Shown piece after piece: positions 23,191-37,400 of a stretch of 64,000 bases of DNA (the first letter of the stretch is position 1; the number at the start of each line of letters is the position of its first letter). Source of the stretch: Euwallacea fornicatus (taxonomy: Eukaryota > Arthropoda > Insecta > Coleoptera > Curculionidae); contig NC_089556.1 of the NCBI RefSeq assembly GCF_040115645.1, forward strand, positions 1,488,001 through 1,552,000, read 5' to 3'. Both the position numbers and the translations under genes were made by a program. The notes under the pieces were generated by a model, which did no database searches, had not been told where the DNA came from, and worked only from the letters and a program-made list of their open reading frames with translations.

Positions 23191-24900
23191 ATGATCGAAG
23201 GAAAATAATTAATTTATTATTCGTCACCTCTTCGAAGGTCCCACAACTGATGTACCTACAATAATTGTTAACTTATTCGACTTTTTAATTTATTTTCTAT
23301 ATCCATAGTTCATGCATATTTACGCAAGATTCTCGAGATTATTAGGGCCATTTCTCTGTGGGTATGTACGTTAAACTACCATGAATAAACGTTTCTCTAT
23401 ATGGCATGCTATTATAGGTTTAGGTTTAAGTCCTGGACAGAGCTTCGTTTTTGCACTTGAGGGAAACGCTTGGCCGGTAAAAGTGAAATTACAAAGGAGC
23501 AAAACAAATCGAACCAGCAAAGGAAGCTCAGGAGGTTTATTCAAGTGCAAACATGTAGCTCATGTGTAAGGATAACTTTTACGTATTAATGAATAGTCAT
23601 AGATTTCTTATGTCTAGTTATTGTGATACACTAATGATTTATCTCTATGACGATGCAAGCAGCGAACCGGTATACGAGATTATTTTTCTATTAAAAAAAA
23701 ATTCGAATTTCGAGCAAAACTACGCATATCTGGAAATAAGCGTTCTACACTTAGGTATAAGTTCTATTTATGACACCTGCAACTGCCGCTAAATATAAAA
23801 GCGTTTATCAACTAAAATCTTTCTATTTTTGCTGATTAGAACTGCTATATAAAATGTATAAATGCGAAGAGTGAGGGGTTCACGGTAGATAATGCGAAAA
23901 ACAACAGCATTATCGAAATGTTGCATAAACTGTTTATTTTGCCTAATAAAAGGGATGCTTTACAGGACGTTCGTTTTGTGAGTCACCCGAACCACCCGAA
24001 GCGAAATTGCGCACAAAAAGTCTCTTCCTTACGTACTCGTTCAATAACAAACGATTAATTCATATATTCCTACAAACGTGAACACTCAGTATATTTAGTG
24101 GAATGAAATTGCAGGGTTAGCCAGGAGAATGTCTGATTACTTGCCCGAAATATTTCCTGTTAGTCATTCCGGCTAATGACTCATGCGCTGGCCGGCATGC
24201 TTACCAAATATTTCTCCATTGGATTTTTAACAAAGGGGTACTAAGTATATATATATATGTATGTACTAAACCCATCACAACTTTAAAGATCAAAATAAGA
24301 AGGGACATTTTGAGATCATTGCAGAATTTGAGAAGGCCCCACTTAGAGGTACACCTCTAAGCAGAGGATAAATCTTTCGAGCACCTCTAACAATTTTCTT
24401 CACTTACTTGCACTCTTTCCAAAAACGGAGTTTTCATCCCACCTGCGAGCCCGAACCTTACATGTGACGCATCACTGCGATCTGAAAAAGAGGATGAATT
24501 GAAAAATGTGAAAATTCAAGATGGCGCCCATAAGAAAGAACGAAGCCGATGATGGTTGTCAAAAATCGAAACGTTAGATCTCGAATTATTAGTGTTGATA
24601 AGAAATATTCATGGTTTTTTTTATGGGTGCTCATCGAAACATCTATCGAGGCTCTGACACGAACACTACAACTAATCGACTATGAACAGGCGGTGAGCAA
24701 TATGATTAGAGGATTCACGGAGGAACTCTCCTCTCACTCGTCAGAATGGGTATTCACATCGCGATATGTGGCCTGTAAATCCAGCTTCGAAATATTGGGT
24801 TAATAAAATGTCTCTGCCTTAATAAATCATATTTAATCAACTAAATATGTTACAATTAGTAAAATATAATTACGTAATATCACAAACAAAAACCTCAGCT
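23191..24900. other. Intergenic between the second RR-1 gene and the MARCH8-like gene
   Basis: This is the tail-to-tail gap. It includes both 3' UTRs and a short TA run near 24248-24260. Open frames at 23381-23792 and 24549-24803 have no recognisable domain and are not called. Confidence 0.5.
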
Positions 24901-27900
24901 TCAAACTAGCAGATTCTCGTGGCTTGAACTCAGCAAGTTCGGCAGAGACTTACAAGTGTTACTGCCTATAGCCTCAGTCTTGCACGTGTAAAACTTCCTA
25001 CTATTCGAAGGACACTCAATATCTAGAGCAATTAAGTTATCTCTGACTTTTAAGTACTCCTCTGATATGACGGAGTCCTGCTGGGGACTCTCGCACAAGT
25101 CCTCGACGTGCACGTCTGCTTTCTGAATAGAGGAAGCGCAACTATCTAAGCTTTTCGTCAGCTTTTCCTTCTCGAACATATAACAAACTTGTACTTCGTT
25201 TTGAGAGGTCGAGTTTGTATCACAAGGAGGAACGCTGTACTCTGCGTGCGTTACAACTTGACTCAGTAAGTTTTGACCACTCTCTTTTGTGCTGATGAGA
25301 TTTGGCGACGGGGGTATCGGAAGTACTTTCTCCGGTGCGTTTTGTACTAAAATTACTCTGAAATTGAGAAAAAAACGGTTTCATCCACGTCGGAAACTTC
25401 GTTAAGCACTTACCTGTTATGGGCTTTCCATCTTGAAAACAGATGTAAGTATTGCCTACATTGAATATACATAAATACAGCACCTCCGGTGAATCCTACA
25501 GCGACTACTACAAGCTTTGTCCAGAAGGGCCAGGCTGCAATATATAGTTAAATTAAATATTAATTATCGTGGCAATCGTGGGATGGGGACAGAAATGAAG
25601 CAGCAAAAAAGGAAGACGGGATAAAGGAAATCACATCAATATTGTGTACATCGGAGAGTGTGTAGCTCATAAGGTTCTAGTATTATGGTATTAGAGTTAA
25701 ATGTAAGATAGTGACAAGTAAACTGAGAGAGCTATCTCGAGGTGAAGCACTATAGAGTGAGGTTACTGCTGCCGCCGCTACTAAATAACCAAGTGTCAGA
25801 GTATCCCCTCTTGGACTGGGGGAGAAAATGGACAGTCGAGGTACAGGACAGAGATGCGGTCGAGCGGTAGTAAATTCGTTGGTTTGTTCTTCTATATTAT
25901 GTTAATAAATTGACATTTATTAACTATGGAGAATGTTTCCAATATTATACCGATATATATATACAAATTTGGGAAAAATTAAGCATTTTATTTTAACAAA
26001 ACTTTTATGTAATGCCAAAAACCTTGAAAGCCTTTTAATGTTCCAGCTATGACAAAAAAATTATGCGTTGATAACATTGAAATGACATTATTTTACCGCA
26101 TAATTATTGTTTTCATTGAATAACCGATTAAAACTCGCTGTTTAAACAATGAGTTTAATTCGGGCACAAACCGTTTCTGCCTTAATTTAATGCTGAATAC
26201 TTTTTAAGATTAAACTTACCAATTAAACCTCTTTGCACTTCCTCTGCGGCCCTATCAATGAGCACAAAGAGGGACCAAACGACACAAACGGCTGCTACAA
26301 AGTGGAACAATATGGCACATAACAGTCTTTGGCGCTCTACACTACTCATCTCTAAAATTCGCCACTGAAATTGAAGAAATTACGTTTAAAAGTGTAGCTG
26401 AAATATTCTTTATACATATATAAATTTTATGTAACTTTGTTATAGTCCTAACGTTAGGGCCCGGGGACATTGCGGTTTCCGATAGAATACATGGCCACTT
26501 CAGAGAGGACAATCTGGTTCTTAGACCAAATAAAGTTTATCACCTATAATAAAAGATCGTACTGTGTTCAAATGGGTTTGACCACAGTACCGCAATAAAA
26601 GACCCATATTACCATCGACCCGAGTTCCGCTAGACGAACGGCCTGGCATTATCTAAAAAAGCAGCGATTGCTCTGCATTTACTTCATGATTACCATGAAA
26701 ATGATTCTTGGTAAATTTTTCCATACTCATACCATCAAATCTAAATAATTTCACCAAGAGAAAAATTTCCATAAGAGCACCGGAATAGAGGCGCATCATT
26801 GGAGTACTTCTTGGTAGTACCTATGAAAATTATTTTCCGGATAAAGTCGCCAGTGTGTGGAAATATTGGCCCTAAGTGCTGTGATTGTACAACAATATAA
26901 AAATATTCAACTGGTGGATAACGCACATTTTAGCACAGCTTTAAGCTCACAATTCGCCTCAGCGTGCTTACGCTTAGGTGTTTAAGATCTATAAAACGTC
27001 TAAAGGGGCTCTTTGCAAATCGCTACACTGGCTTCCAGCTATTTCGTTTAAATGCGTTTTTAACTTAACAATATAGATCTCTTGCGAAGCCGTTCCTGAA
27101 TTTGCCATCCCCCGATCAGTTGCACACCAAGGCCTAAGTGAGATCATTCACTGGGGGTTCAGACCGTGTACCTTGTCGAACAAGAATTTAAAGATTTTTA
27201 GTTGCCATGGCTCTAAATTGAATAATTGGTATAATATGTAACTGACAAAATATTTGTAGGTACCATTTCTCAAGTACCTATCCAAGCTGACTTGTAAGGT
27301 CGAAACATGCGTTTATATATTATTAGGCATGTTTCTATACCAGTAATTAGATTTATGTTGCCAAATAATATTCACCTTGATCTCATAACACCACATATTT
27401 GCCTTGACCAAGTGGCATCTGTAAATCTGGCAAACTCCTTAAAGCTGGGCAGTTTTGAATTTTTGGCCAACGCTCAAAACACCTGCTTACTGATATTTTG
27501 GCAATATGGAATAAATAATTGCCTAATGAGTTTTAAAATAAACTCAAAAACAGGTTCAATGGTCCTGTCTGGACTAAACTTTATAACTGAAGTGAAAATT
27601 GCCTTATTAATGTAATTAAACAATTTTTGAAGTAGTTATTGTGGTTATTATAAGAGATACTCATTCGTTGTTTTGTTGTTGTTAATAATTTATGAAATAA
27701 AAATTTAAAAAAAAATCCCTGGAAATAAATTATTAATATTTATTGACCAACAACAAACCTTTCATTTCAAATACACTGCTCAAAATAACACAGAGAACAA
27801 AGACAAGTATAGTGTCAAGTATATAGTGACAAGTATATAGTGGACGCAAGAATGCATCAATGTGTTATTCTCAGATGACTCTCGGTTTGGATATCGACCC

Positions 27901-30244
27901 ATTTGAGGTAGGTATCGAAGAAATTATATGTAAATTTATTGTAAATTAATGCCACTACATGAAGATTATAGTCAAAAATATGCTTCTACTTTAAATTCTT
28001 TTGGGAAGTAAATATCTAGACTTGAGAACTCTTATCATTATTTGTTGGCCATAAATGGAAAATGCATGTATATTATCGAGTTCAATAACAACCTTTCATG
28101 CATAATTAATGCTTCTACAAAGAATGCTACGAGTTAAAAGAGAAAAGTGAGAAAGTTTTCGTTTTGGTAATACATCGGGAAAGACAGAGGAACCAAAGAT
28201 TGTTTGCGCCACAAATGCAAAGGAAGAACCAATAATAAATACACTGCTCAAAAGAATCTAAGGGAGAATCATAATTTAGGACATAATCTTAATATAGTGG
28301 ATAGATAAATTCGAAGAAAATTTCTTCAATACCACTTCGAGCATTAATAACAGCACAACGTCTTGACATCCCCAAAATAACCCTATCTACTATAACGTTT
28401 TGTGATAAAAATTGCCATTACTCCCTGAGAATGTTTTGAAGAGCCAAATTGCTATAGATGAACGAATTGAATTGCTTTCGCAGCACGTCGCATACGTGCT
28501 CTATGGGAGTCAAGTCGAATGAGTAGTGTTGGCCAACTTATAAGAGTTACATTGTTAAACCTAAACCAACGCGAAGTAACCTGGCTAACATGTGGACGAG
28601 TAATGTGTTGCATATAGAGGAGCTCTGGAGAGCCTATGCAAAAAGACGGACAACGGGTTCGAGCACATGGTCGCGGTACCGCATTTAGCATTTGTGGCAA
28701 ACAAACGAGCTTGGTTTGGTGATGCAATATGATATCACCATGCCATCATGAAATCTCCTCCATAATTACGAACTTCCTAAAAGAGCTTCTCTCATCCTAA
28801 CCGTCCTGTTTTACGCGAAACGCGTTATCTACGAGCATCAGGTCGAAAACCAAAGCGAGATTTATCTGTGAACAACACATTGGCCCATTGTTCAATGTGA
28901 GGTTTTGTCCACAATTGTCCTTGTTGCCTAGATTATTTTAAGCAGTGTACTTATCAAGCAATTTATTCTTCGATTGAAAATAATGATAAATATAATTATC
29001 GTTGACCTGACAACTTCGCTTGTTTATATTATAATAATAAGTATTATTGCGAAATACCCCGTGGAATTAAAGACAACTTTTATATTAATATGGGACTTAT
29101 TTGAATATTGCCTAAAGCATTGCTTTTTTCTGAAAAATGTCATTGCCTCAGGTGTAAATACTACAATTGTCTCAACTGCCAGGAAATAGTTGAGGAGTAT
29201 AGTAGGTATTAAATGGTTTGTTTTAAGCAGCTTTAAAGGGTAACTCCGTTCACCACAAAACACGCACATAAAGTGCTACTTTTAAGCCAAGGACTAAAAG
29301 TAGTTGCATAAACTCACAGCTGGCTTTGTGGTGTTGCAATATTAAACTTATTGTCACATTGCATGGTCCACTTGTGTAACAATTATATAATGATGCCTAT
29401 TTCCCTATCAATATCAGAAACATTTGTGAAAAAGGGATTGAATTGAACATTCAATAGCTTACCATGTGAACTAGAAGTGGCAAAATAAATGGGTGCTAGT
29501 GGCAGTACTTAAATTTGAGATGCCTATAGCTTTGTTTCATTCTAATGGGGACCTCTAGGAGAAAAAACCAAAAATGTTATTAAAACATTGATTGTAATTT
29601 AAAATTGCATTAGTAATGGGTAAAAGAAAGTATATGTTACTCCAATACATGTTGTGTATATTATTGTTGTTGACCTTAGCTTCACACCAGCCTTCAATCT
29701 CTGGGTTCAACCAAAAAAGACTCACTTTTGCTCCTTGTAGCATAATCTACTATCTTAACTTTGATACAAATATTTACATGACTTTCTAACACATTTGAAA
29801 ACTCTTATAAGTTCCACTTCAATTACTATATAATCTCCATCATTAATGACCTATTACTATATTCCAATGCATTGTGACAAATAAAAACAAATAACAATAA
29901 TACTGAAGCCAAAACATACTTACTTCTGACAATGGTTTAATCTTTGTATGTAGAATAAAATTAAATTTGCACAGTTCACAAGACCTGGTGTCTGAAGCAG
30001 CCAACCATTGTCTTAAACAATTCTGATGTACATACTTTAAACTCCCTGAACAATAACAAGGAGATAACAATGGATTTTCAGTGTCTGCCTCACAGTGGCA
30101 TATTCTGCAGATATCTCCCATGGAATTGGAGTAATTGGAGTCTGTGTCACATTTTGAAAGGTCTTGTTTTTTGATAGAGTCTGAGAAGGCTTCCCTTGAA
30201 ACGACTGCCCGAGTTTCTTTGACTTTTATAAATTGCCCAGGCAT
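24901..30244 (-). CDS. MARCHF8: MARCH1/8-type RING-CH membrane E3 ubiquitin ligase, 4 exons
   Basis: Membrane-bound E3 ligase. In vertebrates MARCH1/8 ubiquitinate surface receptors and send them to endosomes and lysosomes. Exons 30244-29924, 26364-26220, 25534-25414 and 25357-24901 give 347 residues, with phases agreeing. The RING-CH (C4HC3) finger lies at about residues 46-92: Cys46, Cys49, Cys63, Cys65, His73, Cys76, Cys89 and Cys92, in [31 protein letters not shown] and [11 protein letters not shown]1 is at about 121-143 ([20 protein letters not shown], then VLIDR) and TM2 at about 163-180 ([19 protein letters not shown]). The order RING, KIKPL, two membrane helices, RVILVQN is that of MARCH1/8. 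The C-terminal cytosolic tail is Ser-rich and divergent. Intron 1 (26365-29923) contains a Tc1 element. Non-coding 5' exons cannot be excluded. Confidence 0.92.
27770..27796 (+). mobile_element. Isolated Tc1-type terminal repeat
   Basis: TACACTGCTCAAAATAACAC is nearly identical to the left end of the Tc1 relic at 28242 but has no partner of its own. It is probably the remaining end of a deleted copy, lying in intron 1 of the MARCH8-like gene. Confidence 0.55.
28242..28947 (-). mobile_element. Decayed Tc1-type transposon with intact ends
   Basis: 706 bp bounded by inverted ends CACTGCTCAAAAGAATCTA and its near-complement at 28925-28947, each flanked by TA, the Tc1/mariner target. The minus-strand translation near 28796-28880 reads [21 protein letters not shown], stop, RVSRKTGR. 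Near 28463-28505 it reads [16 protein letters not shown]. These are the Tc1 transposase FTDESRF and SPDLNPIEH.WD.L blocks. Stops, frameshifts and missing N-terminal sequence mean it is inactive. Confidence 0.82.
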
Positions 30245-30910
30245 GGCATTTAAATCAGTAAACAGTAGTGTTTATATGTAAATTTTAGGTGCTTTGAAGA
30301 TGAACGCAGAACACTGGTTTCACTTTTGTTATATTATCCATTTTGGGGCAGTTATATCATAGAAACATTGGGGAAAATTGTATGACGCGAATTGCAACTG
30401 AAGTTTAGGAACAAAGGAAAAACTTTGAACGTGTTTGGATGAGCTATTTGAAGCACGAAACTAGGGAGATGAGCACTGACCGAACTGCGAGGAATACAAC
30501 GCCGATGAATGAATGAATTTAGTAATTTCGGTTCTGTACTTTTTCTACACCTGCAAAGCCCACAAGTCACAGTAACAAGCAAAAGTCAGCAAAAAATGCG
30601 AAAATCGTCATCTATATCAGCTGATTGCCAAAACTTGACATATCTGCAATTCAAATCATTCAACTCTCGTATTCCCACTGTGTGAGTCTAACTCGCACTC
30701 AAGTCAATAAAACAGGACAACAACATGAGCCGATTAATACTTTCATTGACAAATGCCCTTTGGCGCATGCGACATAACCTGGAAAGATTTGTATGTTTCT
30801 GTATTGATTTTTCTTGAAGACCGATTTATAAACAATTTTGAGTGTATTTCTTTTAATAGTTCGGCTAATTAGACACGTTTATCAGCAAATCCTTAGACAA
30901 ATAAACCAGA
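30245..30910. promoter_or_regulatory. Shared divergent promoter region of the MARCH8-like gene and CdsA
   Basis: 666 bp lie between the two start codons, which are head-to-head. No TATA box is placed convincingly for either gene. A 5' UTR intron for either gene is possible but not seen. Confidence 0.45.
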
Positions 30911-33900
30911 ATGTCTGAGGTCCGGAAACGGAGGGAGTCTGATGGTACAGTGCTAGAATCAGCTGAATCGGACCATGTAAGTGTTGCTAGATCACCTGGG
31001 ATAATCCTATTTTCATTGCCCCTGAATTAGCAACCCGAACTTTCTTGTAAAATGTATTTCATTTGCCTGTTAGTAAACAAACCGATGTAAGTCTTAGAAA
31101 AATGTCTGCTAATTACTCTTGGTGTGTTATTTCAGTTTCTTTTAGTTTAAATTAATGAAAAGGGTTTTGTAAAGGGCTTCACATTATTCCCTCATTTTTG
31201 ACATGTAGAGTTGGTATAGCAAGCGTTCAAGTGGGGCTCTTTTAAACCTATGACAATTAGAGATACCACAGATAGTTATTCCTAAGATCTGGCCAAACCA
31301 GATACATAGCTTTATAGGATTTAACAAATCTAAGCATTCAAATGTTACAATAGGGAACATCCTTATTGAAGAAATGCAGTTTGAAAAATATGTGTCCTTC
31401 AAACGCCAATGTAAAATCAACTAAATAGTACTTATTCACTTTTTTCTTCCTGAAATTGTGCCGAGTGCAAAGAATGAAATATCTATTTCAGAATAATTAT
31501 TTGAGCGGGAATGTAAAAATTACTTGAGGATGTGACAAGAAACAGACAACATGAACCTTGTGTAAACTTAAGACATATATATTCTCAATTATTATTGCCA
31601 TTTGCCAGTCAATGTATCAATTAATTAAGCACGAACTAGAAAGAAAATGTGTCTATTCCAGATTGATAGTGAAGATGATAAGATTAAACATGCCACAGAC
31701 CTTTCCAAAACCATTCCATCGGGAACTGATAAGGCTCCCACCATCCTCGAGTGGATTGTTAAAGATCTTCCAGAGAAATGGCGAAATTGGGCTGTACGAG
31801 CGATTTTCAGCTTGATTATGATAGTTTTCTTCTCACTTGTGATATATGGGGGGCCTCTTGCCCTCATGATAACAGTAAGTTCTTTTAAAATTAGAATCAA
31901 TTATCATACAGGTACATTTTTATTCATTCATTTCAGACTTTGGTAGTGCAAGTCAAATGTTTTCAAGAGATAATCAATATTGGGTATGCAGTGTACAGGA
32001 TTCACGGTCTTCCATGGTTCAGGTCTTTATCATGGTATTTTCTTTTGACCTCAAACTACTTCTTTTATGGGGAAAACTTGGTTGATTATTTTGGAGTACT
32101 AATTAATAGGACGGTAAGTATTAACGTAATGAGATTATTTTTTAACAGTATTTTCATCCGCCAAAAAGGCAAATTATTTATGCGTATTCGAAATATGTTT
32201 TTGGTTTGGCAGTGTACTTTCAAACAGGACTCGTATTTAATTTTCAGGAAGGCCTTCGCTTCTTAGTGGCCTACCATCGCTTTATCTCATTCAGTCTCTA
32301 CTGCGTGGGCTTTGTATGGTTTGTCCTATCTTTGGTTAAAAAATACTACATGAAACAGTTTTCTTTATTCGCCTGGACCCACGTAGTTCTGCTCATCGTG
32401 GTTACACAGTCGTACCTGATCATTAAAAATATATTCGAAGGATTGATTTGGTTCATAGTGCCTGTTTCCATGATCATTTGCAACGACATAATGGCGTACG
32501 TGTTTGGGTTTTTCTTCGGAAAGACACCGCTTATTAAGCTATCACCCAAGAAGACTTGGGAGGGTTTTATTGGTGGGGGGATTTCTACGGTTTTCTTCGG
32601 ATTAGTGGTAAGTAAAGGGTTGAGGGGAAACGATCAAAGTTAAATTGGAAGAACTTAGCTAGCTTAACGCTAAGGTGTTTTTTGTTATCTTTCCGCAATA
32701 TCGTTTTTCCCGTCTAAAGATTATATCGCTGATGTGTAATTTGCAATCAGATCTCGTATTGGATGTGCCAATACCCATTCTTCGTGTGTCCAATCGAATA
32801 CAGTGAAACTCTGGAAAAAATGACAATGGAGTGTGAACCCAGTTCCCTGTTTAGGCTTCAAGGCTACTCTTTGCCTCTCTGGATGAATTGGCTCAAGATT
32901 GTAAGTATACAGTTTAAAATTGGAATTGGATGAAATAAATAATAAACTGCTAGAATTTCAAAATGTATATTGAAAAATTGTAGCTCAAATTTGAAGTTAA
33001 ATACCATCAAAAATAAGAAAGATATTTATTTGACTGCGGGAAGCATATTTAGATAGGGGCATCCTTAGGCAATAAGGATATTTAAAGTTCAAGGGGCACA
33101 AGTGATATGTCTAGTTGTATTTAATATAATTATTTGAATTTTGGGGGGTTGAAAATTAAACTGTACATATTGTAATGATGTTTCGAAGATTTTCTAAAGA
33201 AGACTTAATACATGCTGAAGTTTCGCAAATATCCTTTAGTTTTATGGTTTTCAGACTCGGTGAAGCTTTTAAATTTTCCTTCGGCCAATCGTGTCCACTT
33301 AGGAGGTACGATCCTGGTAGAGTTTCGTGGTAAAGTGGCAGGCTGAAATGCCTTAGGTCACAGCCCATACACTGGCTTTTCACTACGGAAATCGGCCAGG
33401 TCTTACGCCGGCGGAATTGTGAATACGCTTGGCTCCTTCGGGTTGCGCTTTGATCTCACTAGATCAATATTCTGAAGTCAACTGAACTTTCTACGATAAA
33501 TATATTTTCTATATCAATATTATAAATTTCGCACATTAATATACAGGTATTTAATAGAACCAGAGGTATCGCTTGTGGCGTATTCCCTATATATGTCGGT
33601 ATACAGTATAACTCATAATAAATTGGAATATTGCAGTTTGGAGTCGGCAACACTATCTACTTATATCCCTTTATGCTGCATTCCCTATCACTGTCACTGT
33701 TCAGCAGCGTCATTGGACCCTTCGGAGGGTTCTTTGCTTCCGGTTTCAAAAGGGCCTTTAAAATTAAGGTACGATATGTATTTATTTTTGGTTTACAAAG
33801 CTTATCGCCATTCTCATTACTTTATTATTGTTCTGTTGATAACTATTAATGCCTATCCTGCGGTCATCGGAAGACCGTTTTTTCTTGGCATAATATAAAA

Positions 33901-34490
33901 ATCATTTGGAAGCATCTCTTGACAGAGCCCCTTCGGTGACAATCTTTGAGGACTATGACCTAAAATAATTAGGATCTTTTAGAACATAAAAGAACTTTTC
34001 TTGTTCCAAGGTGAAAGTAACTTTCACCAGCATACATTACTACGGAGAGTTCGGGAAGTTTCGCTTTAGTTGTATGTTGTTATGTTATATAGTATTGACT
34101 AAACCAGAAGAGAAACTTACAACTCTGGGTGTAAATATATGGAACTAGTGATAACTTTACCAGCGAGAATTTTTCCCCATAAAAAAATGTGAAATCGAAA
34201 TCGTCTTGTTGCGAAATTAACTAGAGGCTCGATGTGTTGGCCTAAGCAGTTTTCCTCTCCAGGACTTCGGTGACGTAATACCTGGCCACGGTGGCATAAT
34301 GGACCGCTTCGACTGTCAGTTTCTTATGGCCACATTCGTCAACGTTTACATCAGCAGCTTCATTCAAACGGACAGCCCTCAAAAATTACTTTCCCAAGTC
34401 CTCTATATGAAGCCCGAACAACAGCTCCAGCTCTTCCATATGTTAAAGGAATCACTCGAAAATAGAAATATACTGGCTCCTAGCGTCTAA
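30911..34490 (+). CDS. CdsA: CDP-diacylglycerol synthase, 7 exons
   Basis: Phosphatidate cytidylyltransferase of the ER membrane: CTP plus phosphatidic acid gives CDP-diacylglycerol, the precursor of phosphatidylinositol and cardiolipin. In flies it sustains phototransduction lipid recycling. Exons 30911-30976, 31662-31874, 31937-32113, 32248-32607, 32751-32900, 33637-33768 and 34263-34490 are all phase 0 and give 441 residues, close to human CDS1/2. Several membrane helices are visible, for example the segment ending exon 2 ([17 protein letters not shown]). Conserved blocks include [23 protein letters not shown] and [15 protein letters not shown]. The family signature lies across exons 6-7: [10 protein letters not shown], then [17 protein letters not shown] at residues 367-383, with all catalytic Asp and Gly residues kept. 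No defects were seen. Confidence 0.97.
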
Positions 34491-37400
34491 GTTCTTATTT
34501 GTTCTTTGTACATTTTGTTGGAAACTCCCCAATTTATTTATTTTTGATAGTGCCATTTTTACGTTCTTTTTTTTAATAGTTATTTTGTATTGTTTTTGTG
34601 CTTGTTGAGTTTAGGTTTGCGAATAGGAAAGTGCAATGAACGCGAGAGTAAGTATGAATGCGGCAGTTTGGGGATTTGGAGGTAAGAGGAAAATTTGAGT
34701 GTTGATTTTTATCAGGTATAGGAGAAATGTATCTAGAGTTTATCAAGGAAAGTGAAGGATTTTTTAATTTTATGCGGATTAATAGAGGAATCACAAAGTT
34801 TTAGTGGGTGACGGTGAGCCAATCACGACAATTACGCTGTTTAAGGGTGGACACCTATTTTTGAGACACCCTGTATAGTAAGGGTTATGACATGTAAGCA
34901 GCTGCCAATTTGCAGTTTTGTCTCAAAATTACAATGTACAAACAATGTCTTATTTTTCTCTTTTTTGATACAGATGCCCATCAAGTGATTTTCGGGCAGA
35001 GGGAGCTTGTTGATTTTATTATTTGGGTATTTTACAAGAATTTTAGTGTGTCTGTAAGTAGGTTCAAGAACGTTTGTGATGCCTCTACCAATCATAGATG
35101 CGATGATTGAATTACTTAAGACTAATTTGGTGATATGTCTACGCTTTAATAAAAATATGTTGTTTGAAAGTATTGAAGTCGAGAGCGGCACTGCCATTTA
35201 CTAAAAATATATCACAAAACTTCGACATCCACAATACATCCAGATGCACCCCAGGAAATTAATAATTCGTTATATTTGTGGACGTTTAGTAGAGACCTTA
35301 TCCAAATTTTTTCTTGTACGAAGTATTTTTCTGTTTGTCAATGAGAAGTGTAGTCGTGTTTAGTTATAGTATCGCCTCTCTCTTCGATATATTTTTTTCT
35401 GTGGTAAAGGAATTATTATTTAATTTAAATGGTACAGGTTAAAGATGGGCCTTGAACGGTGAAATACCAGGTGTGTTAGTTTAGAAACCATTAACGATTA
35501 CCTGATTTTTAGTTGCTCAGCCGTACTTACCATAAATTATGTCATTTAGTTTACCGTTAATTTAGATAAGCAGCTAATTCGGGGCAGTCTTAATCAATGC
35601 AATTATGATATATCAGGCTCGTGGCGGTGGCAAAATTTATAGGACCTCTCAGTGTTTCGGTGAAGTTATCCAAACTGCTTGAAATATGAGGAAATTAAAA
35701 CATTTCAATCGTGGAACTTAAAGAGATTACAGAAAACTTTGATCGGTACCTTAGTGTTGCAGTACACGTTAAGGTACAGATATGCAGCAAGCGCATGCTC
35801 GAGTGCTAGATAAATTTCTGAAACTGCGCAGGTAAATGTAAGAACCCATAGTCAACTATTTATGTTGGATTGCTTCAAATATAGAATATAGAGACCAAAT
35901 CCACAGTTTTCGAGCCGAGTTGACATATTTCTAAACTTAGCCAATAACCTTTTGTAGATAGATCTTCGAACCAATACTGTCAAACAGTCCCGATCTATGT
36001 TAATAAATTATTGATGTTGTAGAATATACATTAATCTATATGAATTATATGCTGGTATTATTGTGATTTTCAACTTCAACATCAAATGCTAAAATTCAAA
36101 CTCACAATAATGAAGGGATATGCAATTTGCATACAGGCAAAATCACGGTGTTTGGTGGATAGGAAAATCAAGGAGAATTAACGGGTGTCCGGAAAACAGA
36201 AACGACACCTAAGCGTTTAAAATAACTACAATATAAGATAATTAATATGTCAATTCCCCTTGATTTTTTTATTTACCTAGTTGGGTGATGTTTACTGTAT
36301 ACAATCACCAAGGTAGAGAGGGTATTCGGTTCATGGGCCTCACCGTCATCTCAGCGAGTTTAAGAGATGCGAGTTCGATTAAATTAGGACAAAATTGTAC
36401 AATTTAAAGCTTAACAAAAATACGTTTTCAATTGGGAAATGTTGACAATATTTTTCTGAATATTTATGAACAACTGAAACTGTTTTTGAGTTTTTTACTT
36501 AAAATGGAAAACGGCTCACTATAAGGAAATGGAGCTCTAACATTCTTAAAGGCCTTTTTGGAGTACTTTTTAAGAGCATTTGCCAGATCTACTTTAATGT
36601 GCCAAGTTTTCAAAGTATGGAATGCAACTTCTGTTTTTCTTACAGCCCCATTTTCGGCATCTGCAAATTGGGGTTACCTTATTTGTTCCAAGTTCTTAGG
36701 CACGATACTTATTATAGTCAATGTTGTCATATTGATTAAAACAAATAAAATCGTTTGTTGGTAAGAGAAACAGCATGCAAAAAAGCCTAAAAATAGTTCG
36801 CCATTTAGTTTTTGACAGATTTTATGTTTCTGCAATCCAAATCAAATTGCATTCAAAGCATTTAGGCTTTAAAAATGTGAATTCTTTAACCAGACTGAAA
36901 GGCTGGATAGTGAAACACTTTTGGAATTTATCGCACCATGGCTCCTTTACCAAAAAAAAAGAAAATTTCTTGGTTTAACTTACAAAAAAAAAACGAAAGT
37001 TGCACTTCGTATCTGAGAGGATTAATGGAATGGAAGAAATCTGACAACGTTGTTAAAAAGTATTCCAAAAAACACTTAAAAATGGCTCGGTTTCATCTTC
37101 TTGTAATTCGCTGTTTCTGATTAATGAGTAAAAAATGAAAAAGTGAAATTTCAGTTTTTCACGGTTATTTACAGAACCGTACTAGCAACACTGTCAGTTT
37201 GAAATCCTGTGCGTACTAGACGTTGAGTTATATTCCCAAATTTAACCCACCCTCGTAAGGTAACTGAGATCCGAATGTGGGGCTCGCAGAAGAATACCCT
37301 GTACACAACTGTAAGTATAACAAACCTGGCAAATTTTGCCTTATGTGTTTTAGAGTCTAGGTAAATGTAATAAATAAATATATTTTCTATTTATTATTCG

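Noticed and set aside
33240..33460. Possible tRNA-derived SINE in CdsA intron 5
   Set aside because: GC content is raised but no A or B box or tail was found.
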